In this document: piece by piece, positions 1 through 13,290 of the stretch
Position numbering within the stretch: the stretch's first letter is position 1
How the letters are laid out: each line of letters begins with the position of its first letter
Origin: Welwitschia mirabilis
Taxonomy: Eukaryota; Gnetophyta; Gnetopsida; Welwitschiales
Length of the DNA stretch: 64,000 nucleotides
NCBI GenBank assembly: GCA_051453625.1
Contig: JBOZIK010000001.1
Span: 190,209,414 to 190,273,413, forward strand
Direction of reading: 5' to 3'
Made by a program: the position numbers and the translations under genes
The notes under the pieces: model-generated
Database searches by the model: none
What the model saw: the letters and a program-made list of their open reading frames with translations, nothing else
What the model was told of the DNA's origin: nothing

Positions 1-1549
1 GCCATGATCTTATTTCTTAATTATTTTAAATCATTTAAAGTATGTAAGAGAGTAAACTCCATCTCCTCATCATCCACCATGAAAAAGTCTTTAAATCCTA
101 CAACTTAAATCATCCATCTCAAATTAGAATAAAAGAAGAAAAAATAAATAACATTAAAAAATATGTTAAAAGTAACTCATCTCATGAGTCTAGGTCTAAT
201 TGTAAAAGCTAATTATGTATTCTCATAGTTTACCTTTTAAGGAACAGGTTGTATAACATCCTTGTCCTTGAAATAATGGGAGAACTCATGCAAACTAGAA
301 GAGTTTTTCTTATTCATATATATACAAGACAAATAGAATGTATAGTTATCATTAGATCATTATAGAAAAGAATAGCTTAACTTCATACCTTAGGAAATAT
401 AAGAAAAATGACCTTATAAGACTCACTAGGATCATATGATCCTAAACTATCTTATTTCAATATGGTACATAATCCAGACATAAAAAAATGAAGGATCAAC
501 TAAATTTAAAAAAAAATTGTTAAAGATTTTCTAGCCTAGTACTTACAAAGTATAGTCCTAAGAGTACATAACCATAAAAACACTTTTCTATGCCTTCACC
601 TATTTTCAAATGAATAAGTTGGGCTAACATAGAAGAATAAATGGCAAATGATAAATTAAAAGAAATCCATCCAACCATAAAATAAGTTAGTTAGGTGGCA
701 TAATAAAGGATCTCACTAGTGCAGTCATGCAAAATGGCTTAGTAATCATCAGTTGACCATAAGTAATGTAGTAAGGAGTTACCAAGTTAGCAGTAATAAT
801 ACTATATCAATAGATATCTACTTCCTTTAAAAAGATAAGATCATCTAACTATTTAAACAAGAAATATCTAAAATTAGAGTTAGAATGAATAACCTTAAAG
901 AAAATGCTATTTTACTTTACTCAGTCTGAAGGCCAAACAAATACCCTTCTCAAAAATGAAAATATAACCATGCACAGGTTGTAAAAAAATATTGTCTTAA
1001 GGATGAAAAGAAGTATGAAAATAATCTAAGATGTATAAGACCATGGGATGATAAATATAAAAAGAGTAAAAATTTTAAAGATCAAAAAAATTTTAAAAAA
1101 AAAAATACTTAGAAAGACACTAACTGTAAAATCCTATCTTGAATTTTAAATTCTATAAGATGAACATTCATGAAATTCTAAGAAATATGAGGTAGGATTT
1201 ATTAGGTAATACCTTAAATAAATGAAGGATGAAGATTAAAAATGGAAAATAGTCATTCTAAGAAGATTCTAAAGGAGATGCCTTAACATTACTTGCAATA
1301 AATAAATCCATCAAGAAAAGGCCTACTATAATAATAAAGAAAGACTTAAATAAGAAAAGAAAAATAAATCAAGTAAAATAGAGACATACCTAGAAGAAAA
1401 ACATTGCACCATTTCATATGTAAAATGTGTGTAAAACTAAAAAGAGTAATCCTTATTCATAATAGAGGGCCTATAGTTAAACTGATCCTTAACCTTAATA
1501 AAAATGTAAAATATCAATTAACAATGATCAGGACTTGTACTAACTCTAG
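1..1549. other. Unassigned AT-rich DNA
   Basis: I read both strands and found no protein family, RNA gene or clear repeat here. Stops are frequent in all frames. The texture, AT-rich with very few CG pairs, matches the decayed transposon DNA in the rest of the window, so an old element eroded past recognition is the likeliest content. Confidence 0.4.
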
Positions 1550-2220
1550 TCTAGTCTGACATCATAGCTAAGGCCCCCCTATCAAATACCATGGTTGGAA
1601 CCTAATGTTACAATTAATTTCCCTACGTATAATGTCACAATTAGAACCTAATGTCATAGTTGAAGATCAACAGTGAATTTGAAAGGATAATGTGATACTT
1701 GGTTATGGATTCTAACATTGTAATTAGATATTAATATCATAATTAAAAGGCCAATATCACACTAGGTCATATAACTTAACATTGTAATTAAAGGTTGTGG
1801 TCATAGTTTCAAGGCTGACATTATTGTTGAAAGGCTAACATCATACCTAGTCATAAAGTCCACTATCATAATTAGAGACCTACATTATAATTGGAAGGAC
1901 AACATTACACTTAGATAGGAAACTTATTATTGTAATTAAAGGCTTACATCACAGTTTAAAGGCTAATTTTGCACTTAGTTATATACTCTGATATTACAAT
2001 TATAAGGTCAATGTTACACTTAGCTAAGGAACACAACATCATAGTTAGAGGTAGATATTATAGTTTGAAGGCTAAGGTTACACTTGTGCATGAAGCCTGA
2101 TGCTATAGTTGAAAGGCCAATGCCATACTTAACCATGGAGTTTTATATTATAATCAAAGGTTAATGTTGTAATTAGGAGATTAACATTACACATAAGCAT
2201 GGAGCTTAATTACACAGTTG
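1550..2220. repeat. Degenerate tandem array, about 65-bp compound unit
   Basis: Successive units read roughly as an acatcatagttg-like core, an aaggcta spacer, then a cacttggtcatgg-like segment. The cacttggtcatgg-like segment returns near 1692, 1758, 1832, 1906, 1971, 2014, 2085, 2125 and 2195, mostly 64-74 bp apart with a few shorter steps. Shorter subunits of about 17-26 bp are visible inside each unit, so the array seems to have two levels of periodicity. Units are strongly diverged, which implies an old array. There is no coding potential. Confidence 0.65.
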
Positions 2221-2224
2221 AGGG

Positions 2225-2396
2225 ACTAAAATCATAGTTGTTACCTTCTAAGCATGATGTCACAGTTACTTATCTCCTAGCTCAATGTCACAATTGCTTA
2301 TCTCCCATGCCTGATATCATAGTTATCTGTCCCTAGGCTTGACATCATAATAGCCTACCTCTCTAGACCTATCATCATAGTTATCTACCTTTTAAG
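2225..2396. repeat. Tandem array, six units of about 29 bp
   Basis: Six consecutive units start near 2225, 2254, 2283, 2312, 2340 and 2370. Each holds an atcatagtt-like core followed by a ttatctcc-like pyrimidine segment. The core is shared with the larger array just upstream, so both probably grew from one ancestral sequence. Units differ from each other at several positions. Confidence 0.7.
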
Positions 2397-3879
2397 TACT
2401 CACAATATTTATGATATTTACCTAAGTTATAAATTAACTTTCTAGTGGTTATCATGATTCAATTAATTATCATGATAGTCACCGAATAGGTTTCTTAAAC
2501 CAGTCATATTTACTATCAACAGAAATTGTCAATAAGGACATGATAGAATAAAGACATAAAACTAATTAGAGAGTCATGAAGTAGAGGATGAATTTTTAAA
2601 TGAACATAATTGAGATCTAATTACATGAAATTCACTCATAATATTAAGAACTCTTTAATAAGATACACTTCCTCTTTTCACATTTAGAATAACTAGATCA
2701 ACCAATAGAACATGATATGCAAACACCACCTAAATAGCCATCCACTCTTAGATAGAACTCTCCTACTAGATAGATCAACTTGTAAAGTCTACAGATAAGA
2801 CTCCTAAATGTAGAATATAATTTTCAAGAATTCCTATCTAGTAGAGCCATGCATCAGTAGATGAATCAGTGAGTAAAAAAATCATTAAAATGATCCATCT
2901 ATACATTCATGAGGTAAAGAAAGAACTAGTCAGGAATTTATGTCCCACCTTCAAAAAGTAGAAAAATATTTTACCCTCTAAAATACACCACCTAAGAAAG
3001 ATGGATATGTGTCACTACTTTATTTTACTAGAAATGCATAATAATGTTGTATTCAATGAAAGTAAAAATATAATAATAGAGTTATCTAGGATAATTTTAT
3101 AAAATAATTTAAAAATAATTCATTCCCAATGACTTTATTGAAGATGAAACGGTTGAATTTCAATGTCAACACTTAGGGAAAAAGATATTAGATAACCACT
3201 AATCAAAAGTACAATGCCTCAGGAAGTATTAAGAGAAATTCTTTAAAAAGCATCTTATCAACAGTTTCATTGACATACTTTCACCTAAGATTGAAAGTAT
3301 TCTCTCTACTTTTAAGGTTAAATTTATTAAGAATGGTTACAAGAAAATAAATTACTATTTGGATGTATGAGATAGTACATGATCCCAAAACCAAACTATA
3401 CACACAACTAGACCCCATCCATTAGAAAACAACCTCCTTATGAAGAATTTAGAAGTAAAATTATCTATAATAAGTGTAAGGAAAAAGGATACATAGACAA
3501 AATCTTTAAGATGCTCCAAAACTATACCTTTCACTTATAGCTAGTATTGGGGACAATAATAGGTAGGACTACCTATGAAACACATATATGCTTCTATTTA
3601 CATAGGCTTGATAATGAAGTAATTTTTTGTTTTAGAATTACTATGTATAATTAATTTTTTTATTTCATTTTTAATAAATAGTAATGCTTATTACAATTTA
3701 CTATCCTCTTCCTTGTTTTAAAAATTAAACATAAATTCCTTTTAAGAATCTAAATCCTCTATAGGAATAAATAGAAGAAATACCCTTTTACAAGATAGAA
3801 GAAATACCCTTTTATAAGATGGGATAAAGGGATGGATAATCTTTATAATTCAAAACCTAGAATTTAAGGATAAGTCTTA
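2397..3879. other. Unassigned DNA, possibly eroded 5' part of a gypsy element
   Basis: No domain can be supported. The plus strand from about 3120 leads into a gypsy RT remnant, and near 3470 a short frame (KCKEKGY) weakly resembles half of a gag zinc knuckle, but only one cysteine is present. This could be worn gag-protease sequence. Confidence 0.25.
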
Positions 3880-4440
3880 TGTTCTTATCATTAACAACTA
3901 TGAAGAAATTAAAAATCTATGATAATGCCATTTGGACCACTAATGCTGCCATAACATTCATGAGTTTAATGAATGATGTGTTTTAATCATATCTACATAA
4001 ATTTATGGTAATATTCTTATATGACATTATAGCCTACTCAAAAGATAAGAAGGCATATGTGAATCACCTCAGAAAATTTTAAAACTATTGAAAGACCATG
4101 AGTTCAAGTATAAATTAAATAATTTAATTTATTCCAAATATAAACAAGCCTCCTAGGGCACATTATCTCCTAATAATAAATTACAACATAGCCTATAAAA
4201 TTTAAGTAGTAAGAGAATTCCGTTAGTTACAAAATGTAACAAAGATTCAAAGTTTCTTAGGCCTTACCAAATTTCATACAATATTGATTTTAAGATTTTC
4301 TTAGTCGGTAAATCCACTTAGAGGCTTAATCAGATTCATAAAAACATCCAACTTTACTTACAAATTCAAGGAAGTCTTATTGAAAATGAAGCTTCTATTG
4401 ATATTAGCAAGTGAATGCAATTATAAGCAATTTATCCACT
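3880..4440 (+). pseudogene. Ty3/gypsy reverse transcriptase remnant
   Basis: The plus strand carries, across frameshifts and stops, the usual gypsy RT order. There is an MPFG-like block near 3926, then TNAAITFMSLMNDVF, then a LYDIIAYSK segment at the catalytic position where the family has an aspartate pair, then an NHLRK block. After a gap comes SFLGLTKFH near 4250, the connection leading into RNase H. The second catalytic aspartate is lost and several stops interrupt the frame, so it is dead. No RNase H or integrase follows; the element is truncated or eroded after about 4440. Assignment to Ty3/gypsy is firm, the clade is not. Confidence 0.7.
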
Positions 4441-6147
4441 AGTAGATCTTCACTTGAGAACAAGTAAAGAAATTAAAGGGAAGATAATGTAATATTTCAA
4501 AATCCCTTTTAACTAAGTAATTATTATTAGCTATAATAAAGTACAATTAAGAATAAATGCTATTATAATAAAAGGATGTGATCTTAGGAATTTTAACATT
4601 ATGTTTCTTCATATTATTTATAATCTTATGGTGTTATATGGAGGTGGATAGATGAGGTTAGTTAAACAAATGACAATCTTAACTAATCCTTAAGGGTTTG
4701 AGAAAGAGAGTTGAGGTTCCAGTCCACATATTTATCTTTGACCAATACTCTAGAATTACAGTAAGGTGTAGAGACTACATTGCTACTATTTTAATAAAGA
4801 GATATTTCAATTCTACTCAATTGATATGTTATTGATTTTCTTATTCTTTTAATTTAAAATGTTCCCAATTAAATGTAACACTAATCTCATTTTAGTAAAT
4901 TGGAACATTATAATATATTTTCATAAAAATTAAAAATTAATTTACAAGTAAGGAAATGTTATATTTATAGGTAAATGATAAACTAATAGTTCTTTATCTA
5001 ATTCGTAAAATACCATATACATCATTTTATTCATAAATTAATATCACATTAAATTGAATAAGACTAATCACATTGGATTAAATAAGATTGATTGTTAATA
5101 AGTTTAATGAGCTTAAGTAATAAGTGATATTGATATGTAAATGACAATAAGGCATTATATTTATAACTCATGTACCTACCTAGGGCTTGTAATTTCCTTT
5201 CTTTAAATAGACAGGATAATTACATACATCATTTTCTAATGCTTATTTATTTTTAATGTCTTATAGGTCTATAATCAGATTTAATCAATTTAAAGCATGA
5301 TTTAAATAATATGTAATATGCATTGAAAGAATAAACCTTTTTTCTATGCACAAATCTCAAAACTATAATTTGTCACAATGAGACATATTTTTCAATTCCA
5401 ACTACTCTTTCATCCTTCTTAATCTATGGATAATAGTGCATGCACTTATTTTAATTCTCATTAATTTTAAGATTAATTAAATTCATTAACACATTACACA
5501 AGAAAGAAAATTTCATGAGATAATGTAGTATAGTAATTTTTTTTAATCCACTTGTTTTACCAACTACATTAACCATTTATATTTATTAAGTTATTTTAGT
5601 TTTAGACTTGGATAAAATACATGAATAAATGAGTAAGAAGATATGTCATATACTAGTGATGTGAATATCTTATTATTATTTTATACATTCTTGTAAGTTT
5701 TCAACTTAATAATTTTATCATGTAAATTACATGTCTCTGATAAATGGAATTATTTAATAGTAATATTTAAATATGTCTTTTACTAATTTTTTTCTGTGAA
5801 AAATAAAAATTTTCATAAAGGATTATAAAAGTATCTTCAGTTCAAAATTAAGCATAACATATATCACTAATGTAAAAAATAGAAAACATTATTTCTTATA
5901 AAACTAGACTTTTTTTTAATAAAGTCTCTAATTAAAGGAGGACTTCATGTTAAAATTCAATATTAAAAATAATCATGTAACTAAGAGATTAACATGTCTG
6001 ACATTCTAGTAATTAAAAGTTTACAAAATCTAGGATATAAGTTACTCCCTATTTTAAATGAGTCAGTCCTAGGAATTAATATAAATAAAGAGTTAAAAAT
6101 CTATGACTACATCTTATATAGTTTAAAAAAAATGATATTTATTTTTC
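4441..6147. other. Unassigned AT-rich DNA, expected site of a chromovirus 3' LTR
   Basis: No coding or RNA features are visible. Because the minus-strand element D ends its coding region at about 6150, its 3' LTR should lie here. I could not define LTR ends or a polypurine tract, and no second LTR copy was recognised elsewhere. Confidence 0.3.
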
Positions 6148-6235
6148 ATTGTCTTTTCTAGCTCCCAAGTAGCTTCATCAAAATTATGATTACTCTACTT
6201 TATTTTTACTTGATGCATCTTCTTGTTTTATAAAG
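6148..6235 (-). pseudogene. Chromodomain C-terminus of a gypsy integrase
   Basis: The minus strand reads SNHNFDEATWELEK, with the DEATWELE signature of chromodomains fused to the end of chromovirus integrases, a domain thought to steer insertion to heterochromatin. Stops lie just upstream. The WE residues that help form the methyl-lysine pocket in this family are still present. Confidence 0.8.
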
Positions 6236-6329
6236 GGATAGTTCATCATTTCAATGCTACTTTTAACTTCTTTATAGGTAAACAACTATATTTCATCTAA
6301 ATATGAAACCAATTTAGCACATGAAATAT

Positions 6330-7170
6330 ATCTTGAAAAATATCTTAGCATACTTACATGTAAAACATTATGCATATACAATAATTGGGGAGGTAGAAAA
6401 AGCTCATGTGCCACAAGTATAATACATTCTAGTATTTAAATTGTCTAATAAATCTAAAAGTTATTTTTGATCTCTTAACTTCTCACATTACTAGTTACAT
6501 TGATGGTACTTTAAAGAATACATGATCATTAACTTGTAATTCAAGATTTATACTTTAATGAATTACATATATCTTTTATTTATTTACTACTTTTTTAAGT
6601 CTATTCTTCATGTTTCTTTTTTTTCCTATATTTCTTGTAATGTTTCTAGTCTTATAATTAATCTTTCTTTAGTTTTTGACCATCTAGTAAGTGCTTTGAA
6701 TTTTCTATCATACAAATCTTTAAATAAATCCATTTGAGTTGAACTTTAATAAATGTTATTATATATGAATTATACTCATGGTATATATTATTCACAACTC
6801 TTAAGCTCAAAGACATGCATCAAAATGGTCTTCTACCATTTGATTAATCTTTTTTTCGTAAGTATCTATTTTAGAATGAAATGTAGTTCTCATAGTTAAC
6901 TTAATGCTTATATCCAATTCAAATTATTGTTAAAATTTAGAAATAAATTTTAAATCTCTACTAGAGATAATTATAAAGGTTACACTATGTAAATTAATAA
7001 CATTCTAGATATATACTTTAGATATATCCTTAGCAACATAAATACATTTTACTGATATGGAGTACCCTAACTTAGTTTCTTTATTAATTATAACCATGAT
7101 TAATGCATTACCTATTTGAATTTTTAAAAGTTTCAAGGTAAAATCCATGTGAATATCTTATTTATGTTCT
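6330..7170 (-). pseudogene. Ty3/gypsy integrase core and C-terminal domain, decayed
   Basis: Segments in order on the minus strand: a family MDF position near 7150; a stretch with family-like spacing leading to VINLHSVTF and SSRDLKFISKF near 6940-6980, where the family has a catalytic aspartate before RD; a TFHSKIDTYEKKINQMVED block near 6800-6890 in place of the usual HPQTDGQ block; and HVSMLR at 6343-6360, the C-terminal signature. Several stops and frame changes show it is inactive. Confidence 0.75.
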
Positions 7171-7619
7171 AACACATCATAAGATTAGAGTAATTCCATT
7201 ATATTATTATATTATACCTTAATTAGATAATAATTTATAACCTTTAATACAAATTATACTATACCTTTTTTAACTCTCATTATCAAAATTTTTCTTTCAT
7301 ACTTTGACATATTTTAATTCCTCTTGGATGATTTGATTCTGGAGGATTATGAAATTAAAACATTACCTTATGTCTAATTTTATCTTCATGATTAATTGAA
7401 AACCTTCCCTTAAATGTAATAATACCATCTGAATTAATATCCAAATGTGCTATATCCATTGATTTTTATAATTAATCCTTTAGTTTCTAATAATTTTCAT
7501 CATTGTTCTAATACTATAGAATAATTAGAAGTATCTAAATTTTAATTTTCATAATTTATTTTAGATAGTCATGTATAAGAACATCTAAAACCTTCTTTCC
7601 TTTATCTTTATGGTTAAAA

Positions 7620-8090
7620 AAAATCAAGATCAAAATCATAAAGAAATTTGACCCATATTGTTTACTTAAGGTTCAAGTTCGATTAATTAAAAATCTATTT
7701 TAAACTCTTATATTTAATTCTAATTTAAAATTTGATGTCAGAAGAATAATTCTTTCATAACTTTAAAGTAAATATTACTGTGGCTAATTTAAGATTATGG
7801 ATAGGATAATTTCTATCATGTATCTTAAGTTGTCTTGATTCATAAGCTCTTTCTCTTTTATCTTATTCAATAATAGATCTAATAGTTTATATTGATGCAT
7901 TAATACAAACTAAAAATATTCTAGAATCATATAATATTGCTAAAACTAGAGCACTAGTTAAGCACTTTTTAAGATGATTAAAGGATTACTGACATTCTTA
8001 TGATCATTAGAAGTTTTTATTTTTCCTTCAAATACTTATTGAAGGAGAAGATATCTTAGAAATGTTGAAAATGAATTAATGATAGTACAT
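7620..8090 (-). pseudogene. Ty3/gypsy RNase H and RT connection, decayed
   Basis: Near 8090-7990 an FS-PLT-like connection motif is followed by SALVLAILYDS. At 7889-7910 the frame reads VCINAS where the family has a TDAS block, so the catalytic aspartate is now asparagine. SRQLKIHDRNYPIHNLKLA follows at about 7790-7850, then a YKSLK segment matching the DHKSLK block. The similarity stops abruptly at about 8090, where RT should begin. Confidence 0.8.
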
Positions 8091-10299
8091 TATGATACTA
8101 TAAATATTAAACTATTGGTTATAGTTATATGTTTAAATAGCACAAGAATATATTTTATTAAAATAAATATTTATAATATTACCTTGAAAGAAAAAGATAT
8201 GATTCTTAGGTTAAAAACTTACTTTCTAATGTTTATTCTTAAATGAGGTTATGCATATAACCTATGCTTATATATACCTTTATCCTTCTTATAGAGGAAA
8301 ACATTAAATAATTGAATCATTTTTTATGTTTGTTCTAGAATTTCCATGGTTACTTAAGATTTTCAAGCTAGTGGACTACATCTTTGATACATAGAGCTAT
8401 ATATACACCAGTATTACATATTTGAGGCATTTTTAAGGTACTTAAGAATAGATAGTGGCTTCTATCCATGATTCTTTTACTTATTATTGATATTTGTATA
8501 TAGGGTTCTACATTTTATTTTCTTTTTATTAATGTATTTTATATTTTATAAGATATCTTGTCTTTTATGTTACTATATATTTATAATTGAAATGAATAGT
8601 AGACATCATGTAATTGTTATAGCCCTTTGGGAATTAATAGAAATATTATTATTAGTAGTATGAGGGATTAATTATAGATTTGATGTAACATTCTAATTGC
8701 TCTATTTTGTCATCAAGTAGACCCCTTTTTACATTGCATTTTATCTTGAAACTTTTATTTTTTTTAATTTTATTTAATAACTATTAATTTTAGCTTTAGT
8801 ATATGTTCCCTTGGGAGATTGACCTTCTCTCATTTTTAATTTGGATGCTAAACTATAACTATAAATTTAGCATCCTTACTAAAGAGTATTTGATGCTAAA
8901 GCTTTTTAGTTAAGTACATGTCATACTTTTCTTTAGTTTATTAGAATTTTCTACAATTCTTTAAATTGTAGGTATACATTAGCCCCTATAACTTAATAAG
9001 AATCAATTATAGGAAGAATTTAAAGTTAAATCATTTAATTTTTAATTAAAGATCTTTTATTGGCTAAAATTCTAAAATTTCAAGGTTTTTAATTTATCAT
9101 TAAATCTTTAGGCAGGTTCTCTTTAAATTCTAGTTATGAGTTTTATATGTGAACATAGGTATTCATAGTGAATTATTCCCTTTTTTATATGATTTTTGTT
9201 TTTGGCATTAGATCACTTACATTCTTGTATTTTTCTAAAATTTAAAATTTAAATCTAAAATATCCATAATTTCTAAGCAATTGAAGATCTTGTTGAACTT
9301 AATATTTTCTCTCTCTAATGTAGCAGATAATTACTTCATCATATTTTGATGCTATTATTCCATAGTATAGTCTAATTATAGTTTTAGATTTTAAAATTTT
9401 AATATAGGAACATTATTTTTTGAAATTTATATACATCTAAAATTAGAAATTTAAATATTTCTTTAATTGTTTGAATTTATGTACTTATGTTTTGGTCATG
9501 CTTTTTTATCGTTGGATAAAGTAATTTAATTATTACATTATAATACTAATATTTGTAATTTTCATTTTTAAATCATTATATTCATTGTATGCATTTGAAG
9601 ATTCATGCATTATTAACTATGATTGTAATACTTATGAATTATTAAAATTAATCATAATGTTCTTGTCAAATAATCTTATGTTCTAAATAATAATATAAAC
9701 ATTAAATATTAACAATAAAATCTCATACCCAAAAATGATTCATAATATATCATAATTAGTCATAATGTTGCTAGAATAGCTTATTTTATAAATGTAAAAA
9801 AAAAACGACCATTATCATGCATAGTAATATTAAGCAATATTAGAAGTTATTACTTTAAATCATCCTTGATAAATTCTCTTCTAACATTTAGATGTTTAAA
9901 TCATGAAAAATTATCTCTATATATGAAATAATTTGAAAGTGTAATTTACACTTTTGAATGTTGTTTTCTTGATCAAGTAGATGTAAAATTAGTCCTTTTT
10001 AGTTATACTCTTGAAGAAAGAGCTACATAATAGTATATTTCATTAAAAACTTATTGAAAGTAAGTTTTTTAAAATATTTATTATCAAAATATAAAGATTA
10101 AACCCTTAGACAAGAAATCATAAATTATGAATGCAAAAATAATGCAATCTTTCACGAGACATTTGATATATTCAAAAACTATCATAAGATATATTCAAAT
10201 AGTATCATAAAATATCCAAATAATGGCTATGAGTAAGAAATATTAATTCAATTTTTCTATCATGGGTTAACATCATGAGTTAGATAATCCTTAAAAATA

Positions 10300-10519
10300 A
10301 TGGTGGAATGTAAATTACTAAGGGAAAAAAGAACATGGGAATTTGTGGAAAAAAACATTAATGAATATTATAGAAAATGGAAAGCACCAATGTTAATAAC
10401 ACATGAAAAGAAAAAATCAAAATAATTTACTCTTTATAATGTAAGTGACCTCTATGAGAAAAATGAAAAAATTAATAATTTAAAAATAAAATTATACCAT
10501 AAAAATTATTACACCTAAT
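10300..10519 (+). pseudogene. Unidentified charged protein-like remnant
   Basis: From an ATG at 10300 the frame runs 41 codons to a stop at 10423-10425, then stays open in the same frame for about 30 more codons. The first part is rich in Glu, Lys, Trp and Tyr (for example WEFVEKNINEYYRKWKAPM), a composition unlike random AT-rich sequence. I do not recognise the family. It may belong with the coiled-coil-like frame at 11063, on the same strand, as one decayed reading frame of an unidentified element. Confidence 0.25.
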
Positions 10520-11062
10520 CCTATTAAAATATGTAAAATATGTGATAGTTCAAATGCATGAAATAAAATATTTTTTTTAATTCTAATCTATTAAGAAGTA
10601 GTAGTGAAAAAGAAAAAACAAACCATAGGTAATTAATATATTTAAGAAAGAACGTTCATTTTTCATGAATTAACAATACAAACTAGAGAAAATTTTCTAA
10701 CATTTTATAGATAAATTCATAAAACATGAAGAATGGACATTGGATACAAAAAGTATCAATATGTTGGCTTTAACATGTCATGAAAACCTATAAGAATAAC
10801 AAGCAATCATTTGATGGAACTTATGTACATTATAAGAAATTGAATATTATTAATGATAAAATGACATATTAAGGATATTTGATGATAATCATTCATCATA
10901 GTATCAATCATAATAAAATACAAGTGTAAATCACTTATAGAAATAAAATCCCTTGGAAAAGAATAAAACACTATCAATAAACTTCATTACAAAATGTTAA
11001 GTACTATTAATTAGATATAGAAAATTATTAAAGCATTTTAGTAGCACCTCAATAAATCATAG

Positions 11063-11284
11063 TCCTCCATCACTCAACTTAAAGGAGAGAAAAATAAAAT
11101 ATATCAAGAAAGAAATGAAGTAGCTAAATCATTTGATGAATTAGCTAAGAAACTCGATAAAGTAAAAAAAACACCATTAAGGAGCTTCATGTTCAACTTA
11201 AAAAGATTTGTCAAAAATAAGTCCTTGAAAAAACTAATTAAATCATTTAAAGTACCAATTCACTTAATCCAAAGCAACTTGTAA
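11063..11284 (+). pseudogene. Unidentified coiled-coil-like frame
   Basis: An open frame of 73 codons lies between stops at 11060 and 11282, without an obvious start codon. Its first half has heptad-like spacing of Leu, Val and Ile among Glu and Lys (for example NEVAKSFDELAKKLDKVKK), which suggests a coiled coil. The second half is basic. No known family is apparent. Structural proteins of some plant transposons are coiled-coil rich, so this may be a worn gag-like protein, but that is a guess. Confidence 0.25.
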
Positions 11285-13224
11285 AATGTAAATAAACTAT
11301 AGGATAAGCTACCAAAATAAGTATTGATACTAAAATGACCATTACAGAAGTAATTGATGAATTAAATATAGTAGCAAAAATATGATAAATACTTGGAGAC
11401 TATTCCTAAAAACTTTTTGTATCAAATAAAATGAAATTTTTCTATTTCCTCCATATTTACCTTATAAATGATCATTTTCAATAACATGAATGATAAATTA
11501 AGTTATGCTAAGTATTTATATTTGTGTTTTATTATAACTTCAGCCAATGGATGAAATAAGCCTTTATAACATGAAAAAGATTCTTAAGATAAATAATTAA
11601 TCCTTCAGAAGAACAAAATAATATTAGTTACTAAAAAACTTATTAGCCAATTTAAATTAAAAAGATAAAATCTAAGGTATTAAAGTAAGATGAAATAATA
11701 AATATTGATAGCCATCAAAACAATATGTTAGATAAAGCAAGATGTTTAAAAAATTATAAGTGATGAATTTCATAAGATTTTCATATCATATTAAGTCTTA
11801 AAATTAAGCTAAAGTAGTGTGAATAAACATGAAATGATTTTAAAAATGATTTTAAAGTTGACAAATCAATAATAAGGAGAAGTCAAAAAGATGAACATAA
11901 AGCAAATCTAAATGAATCCAAAAATTTAAAGGAGAGTATTAGGAAATTAACATAATTTAATAGGTAATTATTAACCCAATAATGAAATATAAAATAATAC
12001 ATTTTGTTTTGTATCTAAAAGTTCCATCCTTTCTTTAACTAACAAAGTATTAGAAGACAGAGATCATCTATTTTACAAAAACATTCTTCAATCATCAACA
12101 TTCAATTCAATAAGATAATAATAATAACTATCACAAAACATTTGAAGTTACATAAGTCAAGGTTTAAAGAATTAACATGTAATTCCTTCATGAATCTATT
12201 ACCTACTTACTTGGAAAAGTATTATTTGTAATAATGTATTAGTCTCAAATTAATAATTCTTTAATTAATTTAATATTCATTTGATTTATACTAGATGTTT
12301 GATTTACCTTTAATTCTCATTTTTTATATTTATAAATAAATAAAAAATTACTACATCTAATTATAATATCATAAATTTTAAAGATTGTATTAGATCTTTT
12401 GCACTTAATCCCAAATATGTGATTAGAGCATTCCTACTCCAAAAACTCCTAATAGCCTTCTCTTATATATGCTTGAGTTGAGTTGCAAATTATATGGATA
12501 CTAATTGGTATGTTCATATGAATAAAAAAAAATAGTCATTGATGAATTTCCTGAGGCTTTAGGGTTTAGATATGTAATCATTAACATTTATAAGATTTGA
12601 TTTTATGCTTAAATTATTAGATTGGCTTTTATCCATGTTGTAAGATCAATTTAGTAATACATCTTAAATTTAGAAATTCATCTTCTTCCAAACCTATTTT
12701 TATTAATAAGACCAACAAGATCATTGATATAAATGATAGCACCAATCTAATTAGGTCATTTAGTTTAGAAATTATTAGGAAGAATTACTTCATGATAATA
12801 TGAATTAAAATAAATTATTTAATAAATTTTAAGAATCTAAATATGTAAAACTTCAAATGTCGATAAGGTTTGAAAAATTATATTAGTTAATAACTTTAAA
12901 ATTTTTTAAATATTATAAAAATATTTATGAGAATAGCTAGCATGTCTAAGAAATGTTTTACTGGAGATAATGTTATATTTTCCTAAATTAATAAGTATCA
13001 TAAATGAATCTCTACTTGATGCTTTTACAATATATAAGTACTTTATTCTATATTAACTCATTCATACCTAAACTAATATCACATTTTTATATGTTAATAA
13101 TAATTAAATCTAAAAATATCCCCTACATATGGATAAATTATAATTTGGACATGCTAATTAAACTTTGATATAGACCATTGGAAAGCTTTATGTATTCCTT
13201 GATTATAGAACAACATAATTTCTC

Positions 13225-13290
13225 TCAAAAAAACCTTAAGAGATATAAAGTAATAATTTGCTCCATAATCAAAAGAAATAATTTATTCTT
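13225..13290 (-). pseudogene. Gypsy protease active-site segment of element D
   Basis: At 13241-13273 the minus strand reads FDYGANYYFIS, matching the plant gypsy protease active site (F-D-S/T-G-A followed by an aromatic and FIS). The catalytic aspartate remains; the serine or threonine after it has become tyrosine. It lies about 400 bp downstream of gag in the direction of transcription, where a protease belongs. Flanking residues are too eroded to follow. Confidence 0.6.

Larger units (their letters stand above)
8091..13220. other. Long unassigned interruption between protease and RNase H of element D
   Basis: About 5 kb replaces the RT of element D. I recognise no retrotransposon domain, LTR pair or RNA gene in it. 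Two plus-strand protein-like frames (10300-10519 and 11063-11284) lie inside and are listed separately. A run of ten A bases occurs near 9795. A nested insertion whose family I cannot identify is the simplest reading; extreme erosion of RT plus filler DNA is the alternative. Confidence 0.4.

Noticed and set aside
3460-3510. Gag zinc knuckle (KCKEKGY) on the plus strand
   Set aside because: Only one of the three cysteines and no histidine is present; too weak to list as a domain.
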